Numbered from the stretch's first letter, positions 1 to 6,059 are shown. The stretch: 6,663 nt of DNA from Methanobacteriota archaeon (GCA_029574055.1 JAKQBQ010000007.1:1-6663); one strand, 5' to 3'. Translations and numbers: made by a program. Notes: generated by a model from the letters alone, not told the origin.

Positions 1-1
1 G

Positions 2-307
2 ACGGTCACCGAGAACGGCTACGGCAAGATATCCGACGTGAACGACTACAGGCACACCAACCGCGGCGCCAAAGGCGTGATAACGATAAAGACCGATGAA
101 AGGAACGGCAAAGTGATATCCGTCAGGAAAGTGGCCAACCATGACCAGCTGATGGTTACAAGCACCTATGGCAAGATGATACGCATGAAGGTTGACGAGA
201 TCAGGGAGACCGGCCGCAACGCCAAAGGCGTGCGCATAATGGATCTCCGGGACGGGGACAAGATAACCGCCGTCCAGTCTATAATCCCGGACGAGGAAGA
301 AGAATGA
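2..307 (+). CDS. gyrA: DNA gyrase subunit A, C-terminal end (5' truncated by window)
   Basis: This is the last 101 residues of GyrA, open from the left edge in the frame beginning at base 2. GyrA cleaves and rejoins DNA in the A2B2 gyrase that introduces negative supercoils; its C-terminal beta-pinwheel wraps DNA. The visible part reads as the last pinwheel blades: GYGKISDVNDYRHTNRGAKG, then TERNGKV-like strands (DERNGKVISV), and a second blade with STYGKMIRM and NAKGVRIMDL. It closes with a short acidic tail (PDEEEE), as in many GyrA proteins. The catalytic Tyr domain and the GyrA box lie outside the window. A GTG at 38 would give a shorter frame, but the family sequence continues upstream of it, so it is not the start. 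The stop TGA (305-307) overlaps the next ATG. Gyrase in this archaeal lineage is generally thought to be of bacterial origin. Identification is firm. Confidence 0.93.
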   Translation, partial: TVTENGYGKISDVNDYRHTNRGAKGVITIKTDERNGKVISVRKVANHDQLMVTSTYGKMIRMKVDEIRETGRNAKGVRIMDLRDGDKITAVQSIIPDEEEE

Positions 308-606
308 AGATCCCTCCTGAGAACACCTGGCTCATTGCGGTCGCAGCATGTTGCGCGGCAGCGGCGATATCCGCTGCCGCCGCTTTTCTATCATATACGG
401 ATGGGAAAATGATCGACACGGCCGTCGCCGCAGTCGGCTGCGCAATGTTCATCGGCTGCGCGGTCGCAGGGTGGATCATAAGGTCCAAGATCTCCGAGAT
501 GAACAAGGTCGAGGAAGAGGTCAGCTGCCTGAAGCTCAAAAAGCCCGGGATCGATACCGCCCGCAGCGAAGAGATAGTGCCAAAGGGGAAGATGCCGAGG
601 GAATGA
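304..606 (+). CDS. small two-helix membrane protein, unknown function
   Basis: This is a 100-residue protein I do not recognise as a named family. Its ATG overlaps the gyrA stop as ATGA, implying translational coupling and one transcript with gyrA. Two hydrophobic, Ala/Cys-rich stretches at about residues 7-31 and 37-58 look like transmembrane helices, separated by a short polar loop (SYTDGKMID). The remaining 40 or so residues are charged (KISEMNKVEEEV, later SEEIVPKGK) and probably cytoplasmic, possibly forming a short helix. The helices contain four Cys (residues 16, 17, 46 and 51) and the tail one more (about 75), a fairly high number for so small a protein. There is no signal-peptide cleavage motif. 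The coupling to gyrA suggests co-expression, but nothing in the sequence shows a role in DNA topology. Confidence 0.72.
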   Translation: MKIPPENTWLIAVAACCAAAAISAAAAFLSYTDGKMIDTAVAAVGCAMFIGCAVAGWIIRSKISEMNKVEEEVSCLKLKKPGIDTARSEEIVPKGKMPRE

Positions 607-621
607 GCTCTACCAGGAAAC

Positions 622-630
622 TTTATAATA
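622..630 (+). promoter_or_regulatory. TATA box of tRNA-Phe
   Basis: TTTATAATA lies about 26-34 nt upstream of the first tRNA base, in an A/T-rich patch (GAAACTTTATAATAGAAAAC) within otherwise GC-rich DNA. This is the expected archaeal TBP site, with transcription starting a few bases before position 656. Confidence 0.7.
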
Positions 631-655
631 GAAAACCAGCAATAGGGGGAATTAC

Positions 656-731
656 GCCGTGGTAACTCAGTTGGGAGAGTGCGTGACTGAAGATCACGAT
701 GTCGCTGGTTCGAGCCCGGCTCACGGCACCA
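656..731 (+). tRNA. tRNA-Phe (anticodon GAA)
   Basis: The full cloverleaf can be folded by eye. The acceptor stem GCCGTGG (656-662) pairs with TCACGGC (721-727), with G7-T66 as a wobble. The D-stem is ACTC/GAGT around an AGTTGGGA loop. The anticodon stem CGTGA/TCACG encloses the loop CTGAAGA, with GAA at 689-691. The variable loop is five nucleotides (ATGTC), and the T-arm GCTGG/CCGGC has loop TTCGAGC. The discriminator is A728 and CCA (729-731) is encoded. Without CCA the molecule is 73 nt, a standard length with no intron. It has its own TATA box and a T-rich run just downstream, so it is probably transcribed independently of gyrA. Confidence 0.96.
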
Positions 732-735
732 TACA

Positions 736-742
736 TTCTTTT
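736..742 (+). terminator. T-rich terminator after tRNA-Phe
   Basis: TTCTTTT begins five nucleotides after the encoded CCA. Short oligo-T runs in the non-template strand are the usual archaeal intrinsic termination signal. No hairpin other than the tRNA itself precedes it. Confidence 0.5.
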
Positions 743-779
743 GATATGATCCCGATACAGCATATGCGATCAACGCTTT

Positions 780-784
780 GGAGG
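780..784 (+). promoter_or_regulatory. Shine-Dalgarno site of the 54-residue ORF
   Basis: GGAGG (within TTTGGAGGACC) lies seven nucleotides before the TTG at 792. It is a near-ideal ribosome-binding site, and it is the main reason for accepting a TTG start for such a short frame. Confidence 0.65.
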
Positions 785-791
785 ACCTCCC

Positions 792-956
792 TTGGAAGCC
801 GATAAGATATTCATCGACATCAGGACGAGCGAGCTTACGCTTGCGCAGGTCCTGCAGGAGATCCAAAGGATACAGGCAGAGAATCCGGATTATGAGATAT
901 TCCTTGACGGCGATGCCCATGCCATAGCCGGAAGGAGAAGGATAAGGAGGGATTGA
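792..956 (+). CDS. 54-residue protein, TTG start, unknown function
   Basis: A short frame with a TTG start and a strong GGAGG site seven nucleotides upstream encodes 54 residues ending in TGA (954-956). It starts MEADKIFIDIRTSELTLAQV and has the look of a real compact fold: a beta strand (KIFIDIR), an amphipathic helix (LAQVLQEIQRIQAENP), a second strand (YEIFLDGD), then AHAIAG and a strongly basic tail (RRRIRRD). The basic tail could contact nucleic acid, which is an inference. I cannot assign a family. Its stop lies at the very beginning of the DUF531 gene (GATTGA, where a TTG at 953 overlaps the TGA), so the two are probably co-transcribed and translationally coupled. A weak TATA-like patch (GATATGAT, 743-750) upstream could serve as promoter. 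Confidence 0.62.
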   Translation: MEADKIFIDIRTSELTLAQVLQEIQRIQAENPDYEIFLDGDAHAIAGRRRIRRD

Positions 957-1509
957 CGCGGCCGCGGGAAGAATCACCATCGCGCTCTACAACTCATACG
1001 ACCCGAACAAGTTCAGAGAGCCGCATAGAAGGGTGATCGCCAGGACGGGAGGTCTTGCGATGGCCTTCGATATGAATCTGGCACTTATCGGGTTCCCCAT
1101 ACCCGAGGACGTAAAGACGCCGGTGGAGATGGCGGAATGGGTGGCCGGGACCACAAGCATCGGCGGCCACGGAGAGTACTTTATGGAACTTGCAGAGAAA
1201 GGAAGATTCAGCAGGTTCCATTATCCCTCTAAAGGATTCCCGCCGCAGCTCGGAGAACCGATCCTGACCACCAGCAAACCCGACGAAAAGAAGAAGGTCG
1301 GCCCCGGCGAAGTGGCGGACATGGTCAAAAGCGGGAAGAGCATTATGCTGGTGTTCGGCATTGGGCCGCACGGTGTCCCAAAGGACATTGCGGCGATACC
1401 GAAATACCACATGGACATCACAGGCGGAGGGTTCTCGCTCGAGACATGCACAGCGTTGGGAGCCGTCTGCGGGGCCATAAGCGCCAGATTGGATCAGTAC
1501 TTGTCGTAA
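952..1509 (+). CDS. DUF531 family protein, irregular 5' end
   Basis: This matches the archaeal DUF531 family of unknown biochemical function. Recognisable parts in order are ITIALYNSYDPNKFREPHRR, VIARTGGLAMAFDMNLALIG, TSIGGHGEYF, the KGFPPQLGEPILTTSKPDEK stretch, GIGPHGVPKD, and the C-terminal YHMDITGGGFSLETCTALGA. Some see a SpoU-like knot in this family; I do not rely on that. The start is unclear. The family N-terminus (ITIALYN) is encoded from about base 973, yet the frame upstream holds no ATG, GTG or TTG before an in-frame TAA at 943-945; only ATT at 952 is available. A TTG at 953, overlapping the preceding TGA, would give MTRPRGRITIALYN if one G were added in the GGG before AAG (about 965-967). 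A GTG at 1033 would cut off the first strand and is disfavoured. The 3' end overlaps purM tail-to-tail by 16 nt. Confidence 0.85.
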   Translation: MDAAAGRITIALYNSYDPNKFREPHRRVIARTGGLAMAFDMNLALIGFPIPEDVKTPVEMAEWVAGTTSIGGHGEYFMELAEKGRFSRFHYPSKGFPPQLGEPILTTSKPDEKKKVGPGEVADMVKSGKSIMLVFGIGPHGVPKDIAAIPKYHMDITGGGFSLETCTALGAVCGAISARLDQYLS

Positions 1510-2513
1510 AGGATGTTGCCGGGTTCGAAAAGAACGCCGTTGCCCTTCTCGACCCTTCCGACTATGTCCGCATTACCGTATCTTTTAACGATGTCGGAGG
1601 CATCCGCTTCCGGCAGGATGATCATGAACCCCATGCTCATGTTGAACGTCTGGTACATCTCCTTTTCCTCAACATCTCCGAGCTCTTGGATTAGATCGAA
1701 TATCGGCGCGGGGGACACAGGATCGTCTATGACGTACCGAAGCCCCTTCCTCATGCGCAGGAGGTTCCTGAGGCCGCCGCCCGTTATGTTCACGAGACCG
1801 TGCACATCATGTTCTTTTGTGATCCCAAGCACCTGTTTGACGTAGATCTCGGTGGGAGTGAGAAGTTCCATCCCGACCGTGCCGGATAGTCCCTTGGCTT
1901 TGTCTTTCAGTGATATGTTCGATGATTCCAGGACCTTCCTTGCCAACGTGAACCCGTTGGAGTGCATGCCCGACGATCTTAAACTGAGGATCACATCCCC
2001 TGCCTTGCATTTTTCTCCGGTGACGGCGCGGTCCTTTTCGACGTATCCCAAGCATGTTCCGGAAAGGTCGACGCAGTTCACGATCTCAGGAAGTATGGCT
2101 ATCTCTCCCCCGACTATCTCCATGTTGGACATCTCTGCGCCCTTCCTCAACCCTATGCCGATCTGTTTCGTTACTTTATCGTCGGGTTTGTCTATGGCGA
2201 TGTAGTCAACGAAGGACACAGGTTCGGAGTTGACGCAGATGGTGTCGTTCACGTTCATTGCGATGCAATCAATACCAACAGTATCCCATATGCCAAGCTC
2301 TTTTGCGATCAGGAGTTTCGTTCCAACCCCATCGGTTGCCAATGTGAGATACTTGTCCCCGAAATCGATCAGGCTCGCGAAAAGCCCGTCGATGCGGACC
2401 ATCTGACCTATCCCGTCCCTTCTGAAGCTGAGTTCTTTCACAAGAGAGCTTATGGCTTTCGATTTGCCGTCTATGTTGACGCCGGCTTTTGAGTAGGTCC
2501 ATCCTTTAGACAT
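1494..2513 (-). CDS. purM: phosphoribosylformylglycinamidine cyclo-ligase (AIR synthetase)
   Basis: PurM closes the imidazole ring of 5'-phosphoribosyl-formylglycinamidine using ATP to give AIR, the fifth step of cytoplasmic de novo purine synthesis; it acts as a homodimer. The 339 residues match the usual family length. Visible signatures are YSKAGVNID (7-15), the glycine-rich ATDGVGTKL (59-67), DCIAMNVNDTICVNSEPVSF (82-101), GGEIAIL (135-141), GMHSNGFTLAR (182-192), NITGGGL (242-248) and FNMSMGF (290-296). The ATG at 2513 is supported by an AGGTGGAG ribosome-binding site just upstream and by the MSKGWTYSKAG N-terminus, typical of the family. It lies 68 nt downstream of the large modular gene on the same strand and could be read with it, but a weak promoter in the gap is possible. 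No other pur gene is in view. Confidence 0.96.
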   Translation of the reverse strand: MSKGWTYSKAGVNIDGKSKAISSLVKELSFRRDGIGQMVRIDGLFASLIDFGDKYLTLATDGVGTKLLIAKELGIWDTVGIDCIAMNVNDTICVNSEPVSFVDYIAIDKPDDKVTKQIGIGLRKGAEMSNMEIVGGEIAILPEIVNCVDLSGTCLGYVEKDRAVTGEKCKAGDVILSLRSSGMHSNGFTLARKVLESSNISLKDKAKGLSGTVGMELLTPTEIYVKQVLGITKEHDVHGLVNITGGGLRNLLRMRKGLRYVIDDPVSPAPIFDLIQELGDVEEKEMYQTFNMSMGFMIILPEADASDIVKRYGNADIVGRVEKGNGVLFEPGNILYDKY

Positions 2514-2516
2514 TTA

Positions 2517-2525
2517 TCTCCACCT
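2517..2525 (-). promoter_or_regulatory. ribosome-binding site of purM
   Basis: On the minus strand AGGTGGAGA precedes the ATG at 2513. AGGTG matches the anti-SD complement with seven nucleotides of spacing, and GGAG gives four. It fixes the purM start. Confidence 0.55.
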
Positions 2526-2543
2526 GATAATAAGCTCATCCTC

Positions 2544-2556
2544 TTATTAGTTTTCA
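2544..2556 (-). promoter_or_regulatory. possible purM TATA element
   Basis: The minus strand reads GTGAAAACTAATAAG around here, the most A/T-rich patch of the 68-nt gap. Initiation about 25 nt downstream would leave a short leader containing the ribosome-binding site. The match to a TATA consensus is weak. Confidence 0.28.
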
Positions 2557-2581
2557 CGGCTTCGCAGTTCAAACCGCAATG

Positions 2582-5131
2582 TCACTGCGGCATCGCGGCA
2601 TCGAAGCTCTCCAGGTCCCCCATCATCTTCTGTGTAATGCTGCCGAACCCATAATCTCCTATTTCGGCGAGCAGGAGCAGCCGCTTCATTGAGCGCAGCG
2701 CAAGTTCCTTCAGCCATGGCGTAGTTTCGCCTGTGGTCTTGATCTGCCCAAGGGCGGTAGCGATCACGACCCGGTCGCTATCAATGATATGCTGGAACAT
2801 CAGGGTGCCGTCGTCCGGCAGGGTGGGGACAGCCCTGATGCCTTCCGCATCCAAAGAATCCGGAGGGATATATGCTTCACACAGTTCCGACACCATGCGG
2901 TGGAAGAATTCGTAAAGATCGACGCTGCTGTTCTTTCTCATTTCATTCTGAAGCCGCCACAGCGCTTCCGCGCCGTGGCCATTTCCGAACGGAGATTCCC
3001 AATAGCCGAGGTCGTAGTAAAGTTCATGCTCGAAATGCGCCCGGAAATTGGGATGGGAGGTAAGCGGATGCGGGCCGGCAACATCGTCATCGATATAGAG
3101 CTGTCCGTCAGGATCGAATTCTGCGTACGGCTCATAACCTATCTTCATTTTGGAAGCGACCAATTTCCTGGCTTCGATCTCGCATATATCCGGCCTGTCA
3201 AACGCCATGAGCCGATATTCGCCCCCGGTCCCGATCTTGCCGTGGTAGACGACAAAGGCGCAATAATCCACATTTCGGAGGCGCCTCGGACGATCAGGTT
3301 TGGTCAGCCCGAAGTTGGCGACAAAAGCACTTCCGGCAAACTCGATCCTCCAGAACATGTTCCCCTCGTGTTCCTTGCATCGATAGGTCTGTGCAATGAA
3401 ATCCTTCTTCAGCATTTCTATGTTAGACAGATCGTCAAAGCAATTGCCGTTCTCCATGCAGTACGCCGCCAGTCTCAGATAGCCCTCGGTTTCCTCATAA
3501 TCGTCGCCGAGTTCGATCGCACGCTTCAAGTGTTCGACGGCGTCGCTGTATTTACCCAGCATGTGTTCGCACAGGCCCATGCGCCAATTCCATGCCATGT
3601 CGTCTTCGCCCTCTTCGTGACGCCCGCGGAGGAGCTCATATGCGTCATCATACCGCTGCGAATTCGAATACGCTCGTGCAAGTGTATTGGCATTGTACAG
3701 ATCCAGCTCATCTCTCGGGAAGGATTCAAGCGCGGCGATGATCTTTTCATATTCGTCCGCATCGATCCATTTCTTCAGCTGTTCTTCCAACGGCTCTTCC
3801 GCTCCATCTTCACAAGCTTCCGGCACTTCTCCAACGAACACGCCGTTCTCGTCCCGTGCAAAATAGGAGCCGCAGGGGGAGGTCAAGAAGGGGATTATCT
3901 CAGGATCGTTGTTCGCAACAACGTTCAGGCTGTAGATGCCGCTGTTGTCGGGGTTGTCCATATATTCGCCGCTCTCGTCCCCGGCGGTAAACCTCCAGCC
4001 CGAATCGAAATCGCCATCCGGTTCCTCGCGGTACATATAGCCAACTTTGCAGCCGTCCACCATGATGCGGTCGGTCGCGAAGCAGCCCTCCGCTTCGTCC
4101 CAGTGGAACAGGTCCTCTATGTGATGGGCGGGGATATGCCACTTTTTGCTGCTGAGGACATTTTTGCGTGCGACGGCCACCACCATGTCAAAATCATCCG
4201 GAAAAAGCTCCTCCAGCACCGCCGCGCTGCTTTCGATCTTGAAATTCATCTCATTCTCGTACAGAGGCAGTATCTGGTAGAAATTGACCTCATCCCCGTT
4301 CGGCAGCTCGCACACGGATGCTTCCGGCCCGAACAGATAGGGCAGGGTCAGCATCACGCCGCAAAACTCCGTGTTCTCCGCGAAAGTCCCCTCATAAGAC
4401 ACAGTGTGCCCGTAACCCATCCAGTTATCATTCCGGATAGGCATCCGCGCCAGGTTCCTCAGCAGTCGGATCGGCCAATGCCACTTCTCATCATTGCTCG
4501 AGATGTCCCAGTCAGGCGGCAGCGTGATCAAAAGCTCTGCCCGATCCACCTTTCTATCCCGCAGTTCCTCCGGAATGTTCATCCTATGCGCGCCCATGCC
4601 TGCTGTGACCAGTGTGTAGTGGTACCGTCCGGGCGTAGGATCGATGACTAGGATGTCCAAATGTATGTCCGGCGACTCGGTCTCATGAAGAACGTTCTCG
4701 AACTCACCGAAATAATCGGCGATGTGGCTTTCTATGATGTCTATTTCCTGTTCGGTGTACACCTCAAGGTTCTGTTGCGGATGCAGGAATCCCAACAATT
4801 CGTCGATCCATTCTGTTAACTCCTCATTGGAGCCCGCGAGCTCTTTTCCGCGGAGCAGGGCCTTTTCCGCATCTTCATCGCGGCCCAGGTAAAAGTAGGA
4901 GTAACCGAGCCGATAATGCCACCTGGCATCGTCCGCCCCCTGTTCCTCATACTGCAGGGATACCTCAATAGCCCGTTCCAATTCATCGCAGTTGTTCAGT
5001 GAACGGATGTACCAGCCTATCATCTCGTAATCGCGGTCCTCTTCCGGGATCTGCTATATCAGGCGGATGATCTCTTCGTATACGTCCTCTTCCGCAAATC
5101 GTTCGAATTGTTCCTTCAGCGTTGGATCCAT
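2582..5131 (-). CDS. large poly-immunity-like protein (TPR-SUFU-DUF2185-TPR-WGR-like-DUF4259-like) with in-frame TAG at codon 26
   Basis: The gene has 849 codons from ATG 5131 to TGA 2584-2582, with TAG at codon 26 (5056-5054). Domains in full-length numbering: TPR-like helices 5-116; SUFU domain about 127-327 (HIADYFGEFENVLHETESPD, RAELLITLPPDW, WPIRLLRNLARMPI); DUF2185/Imm33 about 351-436 (VDGCKVGYMYREEPDGDFDS, YMDNPDNSGIYSLNVVANND); second TPR block 448-559; WGR-like about 578-675 (FWRIEFAG, HGKIGTGG, ASKMKIGY); DUF4259-like about 690-849 (YWESPFGNGHGAEAL). SUFU and Imm33 are known immunity domains of bacterial polymorphic-toxin systems, and strings of them form poly-immunity proteins that probably neutralise several incoming toxins. 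No signal peptide or membrane helix is seen, so it is probably cytoplasmic. An AGAGGA site nine nucleotides upstream supports the 5131 start. Restart at ATG 5023 would give 813 residues but lacks a well-placed ribosome-binding site. The domain style suggests transfer from bacteria, an inference. Toxin partners are unknown. Confidence 0.85.
3455..3790 (-). repeat. internal protein repeat, copy B (residues 448-559)
   Basis: This is the second copy of the block. It begins LEEQLKKWIDADEYEKIIAA and includes DDMAWNWRMG and MLGKYSDAVEHL. It opens the second half of the protein, just as copy A opens the first, so each half is one TPR block followed by effector-binding-type domains. It has Glu (GAA) where copy A has TAG. 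Confidence 0.75.
4784..5119 (-). repeat. internal protein repeat, copy A (residues 5-116)
   Basis: This is the first copy of a 112-residue TPR-like block. It begins LKEQFERFAEEDVYEEIIRL, continues through the amber codon and includes DDARWHYRLG, YLGRDEDAEKAL and ELLGFL. Aligned with no gap to copy B it shares 31 of 112 residues by hand count. The DNA has diverged, so the duplication is old or the copies were recruited separately. Confidence 0.75.
5054..5056 (-). other. in-frame amber (TAG) codon, possible pyrrolysine
   Basis: Codon 26 of the large modular gene is TAG, between EEIIRLI and QIPEEDRDYEMI. The residues on both sides align without gaps to the second TPR block of the same protein, where this position is Glu (GAA, 3727-3725). 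The frame is therefore genuine on both sides. The TAG could be decoded as pyrrolysine if the genome carries pylTSBCD, or it could be a nonsense mutation from GAG or CAG. Confidence 0.8.
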
Positions 5132-5139
5132 ACCGTCAA

Positions 5140-5145
5140 TCCTCT
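5140..5145 (-). promoter_or_regulatory. ribosome-binding site for the full-length modular gene
   Basis: AGAGGA on the minus strand, with GAGG ending nine nucleotides before the ATG at 5131. It favours initiation upstream of the amber codon rather than at the internal ATG 5023. Confidence 0.5.
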
Positions 5146-5346
5146 ATATCCCTCTGATACCCCCCGCGGTCTCTCGCTGCAGGCCGGCCGTCAGCGCCAT
5201 GCTCCCGCCGCCCGCCCCTATATTCTCAGTACATCCGTCCATGGGCGTATAATACATTGCGCAGTGCTTCCGGTGCAGCGTGTGCGTTCGGAGCAGTTCG
5301 TGAACTTTGGGCGTACGCGTTCAATACCGCAGTTTCGCACAAAGTG

Positions 5347-5353
5347 GTATATC
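5347..5353 (+). promoter_or_regulatory. TATA box of ftsJ (leaderless start)
   Basis: GTATATC is centred about 26 nt before the ATG at 5376, which puts the predicted transcription start at or next to the start codon. No GGAGG-like site precedes the ATG (the strand there reads ATCCTCCTTACG), which fits a leaderless mRNA. Confidence 0.55.
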
Positions 5354-5375
5354 AGTAAAGATCATCCTCCTTACG

Positions 5376-6059
5376 ATGGCTCTGCATGACCATTGGGTCC
5401 AGGAAAGGAAACACGAGCATTATTACAAGCTTGCGAAGAAGCTCAACTACAGATCCAGGGCATCCTTTAAACTGATGCAGATAGACGATCGATTCAACAT
5501 TTTCAGGGACGGGGATTCAGTGGTAGATCTTGGGGCATCGCCCGGCGGGTGGCTCCAGGTGGCGAAGGGGCGCGTCGGGGACAGAGGGAAGGTCGTCGGC
5601 GTCGATCTCAAGTACATCAAGCCGCTGGATGGGGTCACGACGATCATCGGGGACATCACCGAAGACAGCACCATGAGGGAGCTGTTGGAAGTTGTTGGAG
5701 GCAAGGTCGACGTTGTCCTTTCGGACATGGCGCCGAACGTCGGCGGCCATTATTCCACCGACCACGCCAGGTCCGTGGACCTTTGCATGTACGCCGTTGC
5801 GGTGTGCGACCGGATCCTGAAAAAGAACGGGAAGATGGTCATGAAAGTGTTCATGGGGGATATGATGGATTCCCTTATGGAAGAGCTGGAGCCGAGGTTC
5901 GCATCTGTGAAGATACACTCTCCGGCGGCATCGAGGGATGCTTCTTCCGAAGTGTACATAATATCCAAGGGGTTCTACGCCTCAAGGAAGGTCAAGTTGT
6001 CGAATGCTCCGGAAGAGGAAATAAAGCCGGAATTCACATCCAAGGGCGGCAATATCTGA
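5376..6059 (+). CDS. rlmE: FtsJ/RlmE family 23S rRNA 2'-O-ribose methyltransferase
   Basis: This is a SAM-dependent RNA methyltransferase of the FtsJ/RrmJ family, which methylates the ribose of a U in the A-loop of large-subunit rRNA. It has 227 residues from ATG 5376, close to the family norm. The SAM-binding motif is VVDLGASPGGWLQVA (49-63), and the acidic ends of later strands are VVGVDLKYI (73-81) and IGDIT (91-95). The K-D-K-E catalytic tetrad is visible as K32 (SRASFKL), D117 (VLSDMAPN), K157 (MVMKVF) and E192 (SSEVYI). The spacings of 85, 40 and 35 residues closely match E. coli RrmJ. I chose ATG 5376 because the family N-terminus (WVQERKHEHYYKLAKKLNYR) begins just after it and a TATA box lies 26 nt upstream; a longer frame from 5307 would add an unrelated N-terminus. 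A TRAM domain, found in some archaeal relatives, is absent. The TGA directly abuts the stop of the convergent gene. Confidence 0.94.
   Translation: MALHDHWVQERKHEHYYKLAKKLNYRSRASFKLMQIDDRFNIFRDGDSVVDLGASPGGWLQVAKGRVGDRGKVVGVDLKYIKPLDGVTTIIGDITEDSTMRELLEVVGGKVDVVLSDMAPNVGGHYSTDHARSVDLCMYAVAVCDRILKKNGKMVMKVFMGDMMDSLMEELEPRFASVKIHSPAASRDASSEVYIISKGFYASRKVKLSNAPEEEIKPEFTSKGGNI

Larger units (their letters stand above)
5132..5375. promoter_or_regulatory. divergent promoter region between the modular gene and ftsJ
   Basis: This 244-nt gap holds no convincing gene. It should contain both promoters. Toward the minus-strand gene, AATATA (5224-5219, minus) is the best TATA candidate and would leave a leader of about 64 nt. 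A plus-strand GTATAATAC lies at about 5248-5256. Dyad elements include GGCCGGCC (5182-5189) flanked by GCTG/CAGC (5177-5180 and 5191-5194), AGTTC-GT-GAACT (5295-5306) and GCGTACGC (5311-5318). Any of these could be an operator, but short palindromes are common in GC-rich DNA. Confidence 0.4.

Noticed and set aside
760..767. GCATATGC palindrome upstream of the 54-residue ORF as an operator
   Set aside because: It is a single short palindrome with no second copy and is expected by chance at this length.
279..980. 233-residue minus-strand frame across gyrA end, membrane gene, tRNA and the small ORF
   Set aside because: It runs through a clear tRNA-Phe gene in antisense and has no family-like sequence.
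2789..4651. 620-residue open frame on the plus strand, opposite the modular gene
   Set aside because: It is antisense to recognisable SUFU, DUF2185, TPR and WGR-like domains and its translation shows no family features; it is a by-product of codon use on the coding strand.
5021..5023. ATG at 5023 as the true start of the modular gene
   Set aside because: It would remove the first part of a TPR block that matches an internal repeat, and the nearest GAGG is about 15 nt away. It remains possible as a restart if the TAG terminates translation.
5054..5056. Selenocysteine as the explanation of the in-frame stop
   Set aside because: Selenocysteine is encoded by UGA, not UAG, and the aligned residue in the repeat is Glu, not Cys.
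5307..5375. Upstream extension of ftsJ to a start at 5307
   Set aside because: The extra 23 residues do not resemble the family N-terminus, and the TATA box and leaderless geometry point to ATG 5376.
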